From Meishania sp964351985 (GTDB lineage: Bacteria; Bacteroidota; Bacteroidia; Flavobacteriales; Flavobacteriaceae), in contig CAYGPR010000004.1 in the NCBI GenBank assembly GCA_964351985.1, positions 1-64,000 on the forward strand: a DNA stretch of 64,000 bases, read 5' to 3'. The position numbers and the translations under genes were made by a program. The notes beneath the pieces were generated by a model. It was not told the DNA's origin. It saw nothing but the letters and a program-made list of their open reading frames with translations, and ran no database searches. This document shows, piece by piece, positions 53,520 to 62,633 of the stretch (its first letter is position 1; the number at the start of each line of letters is the position of its first letter).

Positions 53520-54650
53520 TTATTTGACCGATGCAAACGGCTCTGCGTTCTCGAACCATTTGTCGCCCAAGAGTTTCCCGTTCTTATCTAGAAAGCCCCA
53601 GCCTTTTTTGGTCTTTACCCTTGCAAGATCACCGATAAACCCTTTGGAATCTCTCCCGGACAAGAAAGCGAGACCGGCGGTTATGTCATATTCCATGGGG
53701 ATTACCAATTTCCCTGATGTATCGATAAATCCCCAATTCTTGTCCTTTACGGGTGCCATTCCGTTTTTGGAAAAGACCTCGGCATCACGGAATTGAGGTT
53801 CGATGACCATTTCACCTTTTTCGTTGATATAGCCCCAAGTCTTGCCGCTGGATACTGGTGCCAGACCGTTTGAGAAGGCCCTAGCCTTGTCGAATTGTGG
53901 TTCGATGACCCATTTTCCGTTACTATCCACAAAACCGATTTTTTTGTTGCTTCGTGCATAGGTCAGCGCTGCATCACTGTAAAAAGCCCATACCTTGTCG
54001 GCGCCGTCGATAACGTTAAAAGTGCCGTTATGAACGATACCGAAAGCACCGTCTTTTTTGCCCTCTACACCCGATGCATTATATTCGTTACCTATTTCTT
54101 CATACTCCACAGGAATGACCACTTTGCCTGTATTGTCGATCATGCCCCAAAGTTCTCCCTGCCTTACTTTCGCATGGTTGTCCTTGAATTTTTTGATTTC
54201 GTCGTAAGTCGGTTCCAAGACCACCTTGCCATCGGTTCCCAAAAGTCCAATTTTATCGTTTTCTTTAAAAAGGGCAACACCATCCTCAAAATCATAATAT
54301 TTTTCAGCGGAGGGTACATCCAAGGTTTTTCCGGTTTTGTCGATATAGCCCCATTGGTCATCTTTTAAGACCACGACATAGCCTGAATCAAAATATTTTA
54401 CTTTATCATATTGAGGTTCGATCGCCCATTTTCCGGAAGGGTCGATAAAACCCCATTTTTTATCCTGTTCTGCAGCAGCGAGTCCATCTGAGAAGGTTTT
54501 GGCCTTATCGAACTGTGGTTCTATGACGTAGTTGGCCGATTTATCGATATAGCCAAATTTGCCGCCTTCACGGACTAGAGCCAATTCTTGGGCGTAAGAT
54601 GCCAGTACACCAAGTGTCAGCATCAGAAGTAGTGTAATTTTAGTTCTCAT
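53520..54650 (-). CDS. secreted WG-repeat protein
   Basis: A 376-residue exported protein (signal cleaved near Ala-Ser-Tyr-Ala-Gln) made almost entirely of about ten WG/KWG repeats of the form Trp-Gly-(Phe/Tyr)-Ile-Asp-x-x-Gly-Lys-x-x-Ile-x-Pro-x-(Phe/Tyr)-Asp, roughly one every 35 residues. Repeats 4, 6 and 7 lack the Trp. Such proteins are probably binding scaffolds. It sits between fabG and the ammonia-lyase gene within the cluster; its job in pigment formation is unknown. Confidence 0.82.
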   Translation of the reverse strand: MRTKITLLLMLTLGVLASYAQELALVREGGKFGYIDKSANYVIEPQFDKAKTFSDGLAAAEQDKKWGFIDPSGKWAIEPQYDKVKYFDSGYVVVLKDDQWGYIDKTGKTLDVPSAEKYYDFEDGVALFKENDKIGLLGTDGKVVLEPTYDEIKKFKDNHAKVRQGELWGMIDNTGKVVIPVEYEEIGNEYNASGVEGKKDGAFGIVHNGTFNVIDGADKVWAFYSDAALTYARSNKKIGFVDSNGKWVIEPQFDKARAFSNGLAPVSSGKTWGYINEKGEMVIEPQFRDAEVFSKNGMAPVKDKNWGFIDTSGKLVIPMEYDITAGLAFLSGRDSKGFIGDLARVKTKKGWGFLDKNGKLLGDKWFENAEPFASVK

Positions 54651-54740
54651 ACTATTGAATTTTAGGTTTAGAGAATATAGAAAAGAGACTTATTTTTAAA
54701 ACAATGCCGAACTTCTATTTTCTTTTCTCTCTTCTCTGTT

Positions 54741-56273
54741 TTACTTATTCTTATGGTTAGTGATAAAATCTTTCACTTGGTTAACATACGGATACATAAT
54801 GATATCTTCTTTGAACGGGGGAACGATTTTTCGCACGGCATCGTACATGCTTTTGGTCTTTGAAGAAACCTTGTCTTGCACCCCAAGATATTCTATCGCC
54901 TGAACGACCGTAATCATTTCAATGGCGATGACCTCGAACGCATTTTCAATGACCTTTTTGGTGATCAGGGCTGCGTTGGTGCCCATGCTCACAATATCTT
55001 GGTTGTCATTGTTATTGGGGATGCTATGCACGTACATCGGGTTGCTCAGCATTTGGTTTTCGGCCGTTGTAGAGGTCGCGGTAAACTGTACGCCTTGCAT
55101 ACCGAAATTGAGTCCTAATGTGCCTAAATTTACGAAAGGGGGAAGAATATCGTTCAATTTTGAATTCAAAAGATAGTTCAGTTGTCGTTCGGCCAACATG
55201 CTCATTTTGGCAACGACGATTTTGAGCTTGTCCATTTCTAATGAAACATAATCGCCATGGAAATTACCCCCATGATACACATTTTTCTTTTCAACATCAA
55301 CGATAGGGTTGTCGTTGGCCGAGTTGACTTCTTCGATCAAGATGCGCTCGACATCGTTCAACGTATCAAGTATTGGCCCAAGAATTTGTGGTACACATCG
55401 AATGGAATAATACTCCTGTACCTTTTCCTCAAAGACCGAGACGCCCCCGTTGGTATCGGTATATAAATGGTGCTCACGTTTTCGGGTCAAGGAGCTATCT
55501 TTTAAATGGCTGCGCATGGAGCGCGCGATTTCCCTTTGACCCTTATGTTTTTTGGTCAGGTTAAGGGCTTCTGACAAATGATCGTCATAAGCCTCCATGA
55601 TTTCGTTGATGGCCGAGGAGCAGGCGATCATCCATTCCAACAACCGTCTGGTATAGATGGTGTTTACGACCCCGATTCCCGTCATGACAGAGGTGCCGTT
55701 GATAAGGCCAAGTCCCTCGCGAAGTTCCACCTGAATGGGTTTTATGCCTTCCTGTTTAAAAACTTCAGCAGTATTTCTTCGTTCCCTTTTATGAAAAACT
55801 TCACCTTCGCCGATCAATACTAACGCTAAGTGTGCCAGTTGTACCAAGTCACCACTTGCACCAACGCCGCCATGTTCATAGATCAATGGGGTAATATTTT
55901 TGTTGATCAAGGCGGTCATGGTTTCGATAACAGAGACATGCACGCCAGAATTGCCCAAACTCAGGGTGTTCAACCGAGCCAACATGGCCGATTTAACGTA
56001 TTGTGGCGGAATCGGATTTCCGGTACCCGAGGCATGGCTACGGATTAGATTGTATTGCAATTGAACGGTCTGAGAATCCTTAATCTTGTACTGTGCCATG
56101 GGGCCGAAACCCGTATTAACGCCGTAGATGACCTTGTTCTTCGAAAATTCCTTTAGAAAATCGAAGCTCTTTTGAACCGTATCGAGTACTTCATCGGCTA
56201 CAGAAATGGACTCCCCTTCAAAGAGTACCTTATAAAACTCCTCGATTCCTAACTTTCCTTTGATTTTTGGCAT
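54741..56273 (-). CDS. aromatic amino acid ammonia-lyase (probable tyrosine ammonia-lyase)
   Basis: A 510-residue MIO-dependent lyase. The self-cyclising Ala139-Ser140-Gly141 triad is followed by Asp-Leu, the catalytic Tyr50 lies in Tyr-Gly-Val-Asn-Thr-Gly-Phe-Gly, and the selectivity loop reads Asn-Leu-Ile-Arg-Ser-His (His80). HAL and TAL share this fold; cluster context and resemblance to flavobacterial TALs favour tyrosine, giving 4-coumarate as starter, but histidine activity cannot be excluded from sequence. No other histidine-degradation gene is present. It is the first gene of the long minus-strand operon. Confidence 0.83.
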   Translation of the reverse strand: MPKIKGKLGIEEFYKVLFEGESISVADEVLDTVQKSFDFLKEFSKNKVIYGVNTGFGPMAQYKIKDSQTVQLQYNLIRSHASGTGNPIPPQYVKSAMLARLNTLSLGNSGVHVSVIETMTALINKNITPLIYEHGGVGASGDLVQLAHLALVLIGEGEVFHKRERRNTAEVFKQEGIKPIQVELREGLGLINGTSVMTGIGVVNTIYTRRLLEWMIACSSAINEIMEAYDDHLSEALNLTKKHKGQREIARSMRSHLKDSSLTRKREHHLYTDTNGGVSVFEEKVQEYYSIRCVPQILGPILDTLNDVERILIEEVNSANDNPIVDVEKKNVYHGGNFHGDYVSLEMDKLKIVVAKMSMLAERQLNYLLNSKLNDILPPFVNLGTLGLNFGMQGVQFTATSTTAENQMLSNPMYVHSIPNNNDNQDIVSMGTNAALITKKVIENAFEVIAIEMITVVQAIEYLGVQDKVSSKTKSMYDAVRKIVPPFKEDIIMYPYVNQVKDFITNHKNK

Positions 56274-56336
56274 TTGTGGTCGGTTCTATCGCTATGATTT
56301 CTGCAAACAGGGGGTAAAAATAGGGATTTTGACACG

Positions 56337-56344
56337 CAAATTTA
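56337..56344 (-). promoter_or_regulatory. possible -7 box upstream of the ammonia-lyase gene
   Basis: On the minus strand the sequence reads TAAATTTG, an exact match to the Bacteroidota -7 consensus TAnnTTTG, about 65 bases before the ATG. A good TTG-type -33 element at the expected spacing is not seen, so this is only a candidate for the start of the 32-kb operon. Confidence 0.35.
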
Positions 56345-56458
56345 TAATAATTCGGGGAGGAATATCGTATTTTTACTTCTGATTTACGGTAAATACGAAG
56401 CGACCGACCCCTATTTTCGGGGTTTTAGGCATCCTTCTGATATCCAATCCCAAAAAAA

Positions 56459-57706
56459 ATGTACTCCATGCGAAATGAAAGCGTAGACGTTCTGATTATC
56501 GGTGCCGGCCCTTCGGGAGCGGTATCGGCGGCATACCTTCACAGACAGGGCTTAAAAGTGAAGGTTGTGGAAAAAAGCAAATTCCCCAGGTTCGTCATCG
56601 GAGAAAGTCTTTTGCCCCGCTGTATGGACCATTTTGAAGAAGTTGGGCTATTGAGTGCACTAAAAGCCAAAAACTTCGAGGTCAAAGGTGGTGCCCGATT
56701 TATGCGCGGCGAGAAAATCTGTAATTTCGATTTCAGCAAAAAATATACCGAAGGATGGGACTGGACTTGGCAAGTGCCTCGCGCCGATTTCGATAAAACC
56801 CTTACCGATGAACTGGCAGCGTGGGGCGTAGATATTGCTTTTGAACAAGAAGTAGTTGCCGTTGAATTCGAGGGAAGTAATTCGACCACGACAATCATAG
56901 ACGCCGAGGGAAATCGTTCTAAGGTTTCCGCAAAACACATCGTCGATTCCAGCGGTCATGGTAGGGTTTTGCCACGCTTGTTAGATTTGGACAAGCCTTC
57001 TGAAATTCCCAAACATAGTTCGATTTTTACCCATGTAAAGGATGCCAAGCGACCCGAAGGTCGCGAAGGTACTATCATTACATTCGATATCGTTAGTCTC
57101 GATACATGGCTTTGGGTCATTCCGTTTTCCAATGGATATACCAGTATCGGCTATGTAGGCCCAACGGAATATTTGGAGTCGTTCGAGGGTGACAATACCC
57201 AGAAACTGGGGGAAATGATGAAGTTATCGGACTACTATTATGATCGTTTCGAGGGATTGGAATATGAATTCGAGCCCAAAATCATAAAGAACATCGCCAA
57301 ATCGGTCAAAAAACTCTACGGAGACGGATTCGTTTTGACCGGGAATAGTGCCGAGTTCTTAGATCCCGTATTTTCATCCGGAGTAACCTTTGCCACTGAA
57401 TCGGCTTTACAAGCTTCCAAATTGATCGCCAAACAATTACAGGGCGAAACCGTGGATTGGGAGACCGATTATGCGGAACACATGAAAGAAGGCGTAAACG
57501 TTTTTTCGACCTACGTCAAAGAGTGGTACACGGGCAACTTACAGACCATCTTTTTCGATAGCAATGAAAACCCTGTAATCAAGGCACAGATCTGCGCGGT
57601 TTTAGCAGGGTATGTTTGGGACAAAAGCAATCCGTTCGTGAAAAACCACCATCGATTGGTAAAGACCGTAGCTAGGGTAGCGGAAATGGAGAACGAGAGG
57701 GGTTAA
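56459..57706 (+). CDS. FAD-dependent halogenase-like protein of the flexirubin cluster
   Basis: A 415-residue flavoprotein with the FAD motif Gly-Ala-Gly-Pro-Ser-Gly (15-20), Phe-Pro-Arg-Phe-Val-Ile-Gly-Glu-Ser and the Trp217-Leu-Trp219-Val-Ile-Pro222 signature that marks flavin halogenases by preventing monooxygenation. This supports chlorination of the aryl head. The gene is divergent from the ammonia-lyase, the two starts being 185 bases apart. It could also be a related hydroxylase or reductase of the geranylgeranyl-reductase superfamily, but the WxWxIP motif argues for a halogenase. Confidence 0.82.
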   Translation: MYSMRNESVDVLIIGAGPSGAVSAAYLHRQGLKVKVVEKSKFPRFVIGESLLPRCMDHFEEVGLLSALKAKNFEVKGGARFMRGEKICNFDFSKKYTEGWDWTWQVPRADFDKTLTDELAAWGVDIAFEQEVVAVEFEGSNSTTTIIDAEGNRSKVSAKHIVDSSGHGRVLPRLLDLDKPSEIPKHSSIFTHVKDAKRPEGREGTIITFDIVSLDTWLWVIPFSNGYTSIGYVGPTEYLESFEGDNTQKLGEMMKLSDYYYDRFEGLEYEFEPKIIKNIAKSVKKLYGDGFVLTGNSAEFLDPVFSSGVTFATESALQASKLIAKQLQGETVDWETDYAEHMKEGVNVFSTYVKEWYTGNLQTIFFDSNENPVIKAQICAVLAGYVWDKSNPFVKNHHRLVKTVARVAEMENERG

Positions 57707-57711
57707 AAGGC

Positions 57712-57831
57712 ATCATTGCGAGCAAAGCGCGGCAATCTGTTGAACTTTTCAACAAGGGTTTCAACAGATTGCCGCGTCGCTATTATCTTTTAGATTATGT
57801 CGATATCTTCGCGAAAGCTCCTCGCAATGAC
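57712..57831. repeat. dispersed palindromic repeat, copy 2
   Basis: Same family as at 15.2 kb: outer arms TCATTGCGAG and CTCGCAATGA, inner 17-base-pair stem CGCGGCAATCTGTTGAA (57728-57744) with its complement at 57760-57776. It separates the convergent halogenase and the next minus-strand gene and could serve as a bidirectional terminator. Confidence 0.82.
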
Positions 57832-57837
57832 GTATTC

Positions 57838-58443
57838 CTAAAAAGCCTTCTTCTCAATCAATTTTGCAAAAGATTTTCCCGTTTTGGCGTAGCCTTCGCC
57901 CAAACGGTCTTCGTTGCTAAAACTGCTTCCCCATTGATCGCCGGGGGCATTTTGACTCGTTACTTCTACTAAAATGGTATCAGGGTTCGCGGTTTCCACG
58001 AATTTTAAGTTGGTCGTTACTTTTGCAGGTTGTTTCATGACTCCTGCATCCCAACCGGGGTAGAGCCAAACAGTTTCAACGATTAAGGTGTATTTGGCAT
58101 CGGAAAGACCTTCCTTGAAAGCCATACCGTGGTCTTCGTAGAAATAGCGGTTCATCAATTCCAAGAATTTGGGCTGCCAGATCAGTTCACGGGCGGCGGC
58201 CCAGCTTTTTTTCCAGGTTTCCCCTTTTCCGGGGGACTTTTCTTCCATTTCCGTAGCGTGTTCCTCTATGTACTGTGCTTCCGGAAGATTCTTTTTCAGC
58301 AATGTCATGTTATCATATACGAACTCGACATTGATTTCTTTTTGTCCTTGAAGGAAATCAAAATCGCCGTCGACAATCTTCATTTTTTGGGCAAAAGTAG
58401 CTGTGCATACAAAGAGCACAAGAAGGGAAATATTCGTTTTCAT
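57838..58443 (-). CDS. secreted protein, unknown function
   Basis: A 201-residue protein with a signal peptide (cleavage near Thr-Phe-Ala-Gln). The mature part alternates strands and helices and contains conserved-looking Trp-Leu-Tyr-Pro-Gly-Trp and Tyr-Phe-Tyr-Glu-Asp segments seen in small exported Bacteroidota proteins. I recognise no named family. It lies between two palindromic repeats. Confidence 0.7.
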   Translation of the reverse strand: MKTNISLLVLFVCTATFAQKMKIVDGDFDFLQGQKEINVEFVYDNMTLLKKNLPEAQYIEEHATEMEEKSPGKGETWKKSWAAARELIWQPKFLELMNRYFYEDHGMAFKEGLSDAKYTLIVETVWLYPGWDAGVMKQPAKVTTNLKFVETANPDTILVEVTSQNAPGDQWGSSFSNEDRLGEGYAKTGKSFAKLIEKKAF

Positions 58444-58521
58444 TTTTTGGATTTTTAAAGGATTAGTGTCCATTTATGTTTTGCGATGGGGAAAGTTAAC
58501 ACTTATGTTTGGTTTTACCAC

Positions 58522-58640
58522 GTCATTGCGAGCGAAGCGAAGCAATCTGTTGAACCTTTGTCGCAAAGTTCAACAGCTTGCCGCGTCGCCATTCCATTGC
58601 GAGCGTAGCGCGGCAATCTTTTTCGTAGGCTCCTCGCAAA
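58522..58640. repeat. dispersed palindromic repeat, copy 3 (composite)
   Basis: It starts with GTCATTGCGAGCGAAGC and includes GCAATCTGTTGAAC, GTTCAACAGCTTGCCGCGTCGC and a partial second unit CATTGCGAGCGTAGCGCGGCAATC ending with GGCTCCTCGCAA. It therefore seems to be one element plus a fragment. It ends five bases before the stop codon of the serine hydrolase. Confidence 0.8.
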
Positions 58641-58644
58641 AACG

Positions 58645-59934
58645 TTAATCATCCACCGCCGCAAAGACCATCTGCCTGAATTTCCAGCCGGTCTGGTCAT
58701 CGACTTTGCCTCGGGTCTGTTTCATCAAGATGCCGATGATGTTTTCTTCGGGATCGGCAAAATATTGAGTGTTGAAATAACCACCCCAATCAAAAGTGCC
58801 CGTACTTCCTTCGCCACCTAGATCTTGGCCTTTTGAGGTCAGTATTCCAAAAGTTAGGCCGTAATCTTTGGTGTCGCCCCCGAACAATTCCCCCGATTGG
58901 TTGCCCATAATGCTCCGTACGGTGGTACGGCTTAAAATTCTTGTTCCGTTCAGTTCTCCATTGTTCAAATACATCTGTAAAAAAGTGGCATAGTCTTTAG
59001 CGGTACTTGAGAGTCCTGCCCCGCCCGAAAAGAAGCTTTTTGCTCCTTTGATGGGGTAGTCGGTATCGTAAAATGTAACGGGATATTTTTTCCATTTTCC
59101 ATCGGTTTTTTGCTGCACCGAGACTAGTCGATTATGTTTTTCCTTCGGAAGATAGAACCAGGTGTCTTCCATGCCCAGCGGATCAAAAAGTCGTTTTCTC
59201 AGAAATTCGTCAAAGGGCATTCCTGAGACCACTTCGATAAAATAGCCGAGAACGTCGAGGCCCTCGCTATAGACATAGGCCGTGCCGGGGTCATGGTGCA
59301 ATGGGAGTTTCGCCAGTTTCTTGACACTCTCCTCGATGGAAATATTCTCCGTTGTGAACAGATCTGTTATGCCTGCTTTTTCATATATTTTTTTGAACCG
59401 AGGGTCGCCATCGATCACGCCGTAGCCCAAACCTGAGGTATGGGTCAAAAGGTGCCGGATTGTAATCTGGTTTTCTGCCGGTTTTGTCGTGTACGTACCA
59501 TCTGCCTCGTTATAAGTGTCTAAGATTTGTGCCGGCCCAAATTCGGGAAGGTATTTCGAAATGGGGTCGTCGAGCTTGAATTTGCCTTCTTCCCAAAGCA
59601 TCATGACCGCCGTTGAAGTAGTCGCTTTGGTCTGACTTGCGATTCTGAAAATAGTATTTTTTTCCATCGGTTTTTTACTGGCATTATCGGCCATGCCATA
59701 GGCATTGTGAAATACGATTTTGCCGTTTCGGGCGATGAGGGCCACCGCTCCGGGAAGCTTGCCCTCCTCGATGGTTTTTTTAAACATCGCATCTATTTTT
59801 GTGAGGCGTTCGGGCGACATTCTAACGGACTCGGGCTGCGCTTCGGAAAGTGGGGGGGAGGTTTGGGTCGAGTTGGTTTGGGCCGACAACGAAAAAACGG
59901 CAGTACTTAAGAGAAAAATAAATAACTGTTTCAT
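58645..59934 (-). CDS. secreted serine hydrolase, class C beta-lactamase family
   Basis: A 429-residue exported protein (signal cleaved near Leu-Ser-Ala-Gln). The Ser-x-x-Lys motif is Ser100-Gln-Thr-Lys103, with Tyr-Ser-Glu in place of the classical Tyr-x-Asn, a pattern seen in esterases/D-aminopeptidase-like members rather than true beta-lactamases. The 430-residue length and the C-terminal Gly-Gly-Tyr-Phe segment fit this family. Substrate unknown. Confidence 0.84.
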   Translation of the reverse strand: MKQLFIFLLSTAVFSLSAQTNSTQTSPPLSEAQPESVRMSPERLTKIDAMFKKTIEEGKLPGAVALIARNGKIVFHNAYGMADNASKKPMEKNTIFRIASQTKATTSTAVMMLWEEGKFKLDDPISKYLPEFGPAQILDTYNEADGTYTTKPAENQITIRHLLTHTSGLGYGVIDGDPRFKKIYEKAGITDLFTTENISIEESVKKLAKLPLHHDPGTAYVYSEGLDVLGYFIEVVSGMPFDEFLRKRLFDPLGMEDTWFYLPKEKHNRLVSVQQKTDGKWKKYPVTFYDTDYPIKGAKSFFSGGAGLSSTAKDYATFLQMYLNNGELNGTRILSRTTVRSIMGNQSGELFGGDTKDYGLTFGILTSKGQDLGGEGSTGTFDWGGYFNTQYFADPEENIIGILMKQTRGKVDDQTGWKFRQMVFAAVDD

Positions 59935-60017
59935 TTTTTTAGGAATTGAGTTGGTCGTAATATATAACTATGCTATGTGCTTTCCGATCGGCATTGTTGC
60001 TATGTGGCTCCTATGAA

Positions 60018-62402
60018 TTATTCTTCGGAATCTTTCCCCAACAAACTCTCCTCAAAAAGATTAAAAATCCGCGTATATTCATCCGTCCAGCTACTGGGTT
60101 CCACAAAACCGTGACGTTCTACGGGGTATACGGCCATTTCCCAATTTTGCTTTTCCAACTCTATCAATCGTTGCGAGAGCCTGACCATATCCTGAAAATG
60201 TACATTGTCATCTATCATGCCGTGCAAGATCAACAAATCGCCTTTCAGACCGTCGGCAAAATAAATGGGCGAACTTCTGCGGTAGGCCAAACTATCGGTT
60301 ACGGGCGTGTTCAAAATACGTGCGGTATAACCATGGTTATAGGCCGCCCAATCGCCAACGGACCGAATCGCGGCCCCGGCCGAAAAGGTTTCGGGGTTAT
60401 TGAACATGCCCATCAGGGTAATAAAACCACCATACGAACCGCCATAGATCCCTATTTTGTCTTTGTCGATACCGTGTTCGCTAACCAAAAATTCGGCTCC
60501 GTCGACCTGATCGGACAAGTCTTTTCCGCCCATGTGGCGGTAGATGCCGGTACGCCAATCACGACCGTAACCGGCGCTGCCGCGATAATCGATATCTAGC
60601 ACCGTGTACCCATTGTCCACCAAAAGATTGTGAAACATATATTCCCTAAAATATGAACTCCACCATTTATGGGCGTTTTGCAGATAGCCGGCGCCATGTA
60701 CGAAGATTACGGCGGCCTTGTTTTTTACATCCGCTTTTGGCTGGTACAACCGAGCGTAAACCTCGGCACCATCATCGGCCTTAAACGTAATGATTTCGTG
60801 ATCTTTCCAATCGTAATTTTTGAACGTTTCGGTAGTAGATTGGGTAATCTGTTGAGCAGGTTCCGCTTTTTTGGAAAATACAGGGTTTTCCTTTAAATAT
60901 AACTCCGTGGGCTTGTTGGAGTAGGAAAACAAAATGGCCATGTTTTTTTCATCAGGAGAAAGGGTAACTTCATTATTTCCCGTCATCGTGGTCAACTGGG
61001 TCAACTTTCCACCATTGATCGGCATACTGTAAAATTGTCTGTCGCCAGGATGGTTTTTGTTCGCCGTAAAATACCAACGCTTTTTATCATTGGAGATCTG
61101 CGGGTCATAGATTTCGAATTCCCCGGAAGTCAGGGCTTTTGACTTTTTCGAGGTAATATCCATGGTATATAAATGTGAATAGCCTGTTTTTTCCGATTGG
61201 AACCAGATACTTTTGTTGTCGGGCATCCAACCTAATGAGCTTCCACCCCAACCGCCGATGCCGGGCCCTGCGATCCAGGCTTCGTCGTGTTGATGGTCGA
61301 GATTGGTCACGGTCTCTTCCTTTATATTCAGCAATACGACCCATCGGTCTTTATAATCGTTGGAAGTGATGTTCACTATCGCGTTTTTACCATCGGCACT
61401 CCAAACGGGTTCTGAAATATAGCCGATTCGATCTTCATTTTTATAGGGTTTGTCGGGATAATCTTTGGTGTACTTGGGCACATAATCCAAGCCTTCAAGA
61501 TTGTCCAACGCTACCGTATCTACCTTTCTATTTGCGATGTCATAGACGAACATTTTGTATTCGTCGGGTTCGTTGCCCACTTTGGATCGTGTGTTTTCAT
61601 CTTCGGTATAGCCCGATTCGGTTACATAATGAGGCATGATGGTCCGTTTGTCCTTGCTTCTTTTTACGGTGAGATAGGTCACGTACTTTCCATCAGGACT
61701 CATTTGTTGGTTGGCGACTGATTTCTGGCCGATGAAAATCTCTAAGGGTCTTTTAAGATCGCTGCGCTTCATGAGTTCGTCGTGTCTGTCCTTTTTTTCC
61801 TTGCGTTCGCGCAATACGTCAAAAAGCGCCAGTTGGTCTTCGTACAGCCATTCGTCTTTGGTGCTTTTCTTTTCTGGCTCCTCTTTTTTATCGGTAAAGT
61901 CCGTTATTTGGGTGGTCGTTCCGGTTGTGATATCCCAAGTGAAAATATTGTTGTTCTTTTCATAAGCTACTTTGGTTTCGTTCTCCGTAAAATGCGGACT
62001 GCCTTCGTAGTCGTTCGTTTTGGTAATCGAGGTAATGGTATTCGAAGCGATATCCAACATGAAGATATCGCCGTTTTTTGCATAGATCTTTTGTGTTCTT
62101 TTGGTGTTGAAAGTACCTCTTGACGACGGAAGATCATACTCGGTCTCGAAGTCCACTTTTTGGATTTTTTGGTTCTGTAGTTGATAGGAATACAGCGAGT
62201 CACTATGAACGGCTTCGGGGTTCCAATCGAAATAAATGGTTTTTCCATCGACCGACCATTGCACATTGGAGGGAAGGTGGCCGACAAAATCATCGCCCTG
62301 CATGATTTGTTTAATGGTCAATTTAGAGGTGTTTCCATCTTGGGCTAAAAGGGTTAAGGTAGCTATTAAAAAAGCCGAGGAAAGCAAAAAATGTTTTTTC
62401 AT
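60018..62402 (-). CDS. secreted prolyl oligopeptidase/DPP IV-like S9 peptidase
   Basis: A 794-residue exported serine peptidase. The signal peptide ends near Leu-Leu-Ala-Gln; a beta-propeller domain spans about residues 50-520; the alpha/beta-hydrolase domain has the nucleophile Ser656 in Gly-Gly-Ser-Tyr-Gly-Gly, Asp in Ile-Asp-Asp-Asn-Val-His (about 731) and His764 in Glu-Arg-His-Gly. The start at 62402 is chosen because an in-frame upstream stretch is not signal-like. Probably releases dipeptides from peptides in the periplasm. Confidence 0.9.
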   Translation of the reverse strand: MKKHFLLSSAFLIATLTLLAQDGNTSKLTIKQIMQGDDFVGHLPSNVQWSVDGKTIYFDWNPEAVHSDSLYSYQLQNQKIQKVDFETEYDLPSSRGTFNTKRTQKIYAKNGDIFMLDIASNTITSITKTNDYEGSPHFTENETKVAYEKNNNIFTWDITTGTTTQITDFTDKKEEPEKKSTKDEWLYEDQLALFDVLRERKEKKDRHDELMKRSDLKRPLEIFIGQKSVANQQMSPDGKYVTYLTVKRSKDKRTIMPHYVTESGYTEDENTRSKVGNEPDEYKMFVYDIANRKVDTVALDNLEGLDYVPKYTKDYPDKPYKNEDRIGYISEPVWSADGKNAIVNITSNDYKDRWVVLLNIKEETVTNLDHQHDEAWIAGPGIGGWGGSSLGWMPDNKSIWFQSEKTGYSHLYTMDITSKKSKALTSGEFEIYDPQISNDKKRWYFTANKNHPGDRQFYSMPINGGKLTQLTTMTGNNEVTLSPDEKNMAILFSYSNKPTELYLKENPVFSKKAEPAQQITQSTTETFKNYDWKDHEIITFKADDGAEVYARLYQPKADVKNKAAVIFVHGAGYLQNAHKWWSSYFREYMFHNLLVDNGYTVLDIDYRGSAGYGRDWRTGIYRHMGGKDLSDQVDGAEFLVSEHGIDKDKIGIYGGSYGGFITLMGMFNNPETFSAGAAIRSVGDWAAYNHGYTARILNTPVTDSLAYRRSSPIYFADGLKGDLLILHGMIDDNVHFQDMVRLSQRLIELEKQNWEMAVYPVERHGFVEPSSWTDEYTRIFNLFEESLLGKDSEE

Positions 62403-62566
62403 AAATGTTGGATTGGCCTTTAAAAAGCTAAAATTAAAGAAAAATATGCAATCCTTATAAATAATCAAGTAATTGATAATCAATATTATAAAAGTTTACA
62501 AACAAAAACAAACGTTTACAAACGAAAGTAATTATTTCCGAACCGAGTAAAAGTTACAGCTCGTTT

Positions 62567-62574
62567 TATGTTTG
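62567..62574 (+). promoter_or_regulatory. possible -7 box upstream of ssb
   Basis: TATGTTTG matches the Bacteroidota -7 consensus and lies 60 bases before the SSB ATG. A -33 TTG box at the usual distance is not obvious, so support is moderate at best. Confidence 0.35.
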
Positions 62575-62633
62575 CCATGTCGAATCAAGGAGGTTCGATA
62601 GTATTAACTGTTTAACACGAAAATTTATTTATT

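Noticed and set aside
54741..56273. Ammonia-lyase as part of histidine degradation (hutH)
   Set aside because: No urocanase, imidazolonepropionase or formiminoglutamase gene is adjacent; it heads a flexirubin-type operon instead. Activity on histidine remains possible.
58645..59934. Serine hydrolase as a class C beta-lactamase
   Set aside because: The second motif is Tyr-Ser-Glu rather than Tyr-x-Asn and the protein is longer than typical AmpC; an esterase or peptidase is more likely.
59970..60599. Long open frame on the plus strand opposite the S9 peptidase
   Set aside because: It is antisense to the catalytic domain of a clear peptidase, with low-complexity composition and no family resemblance.
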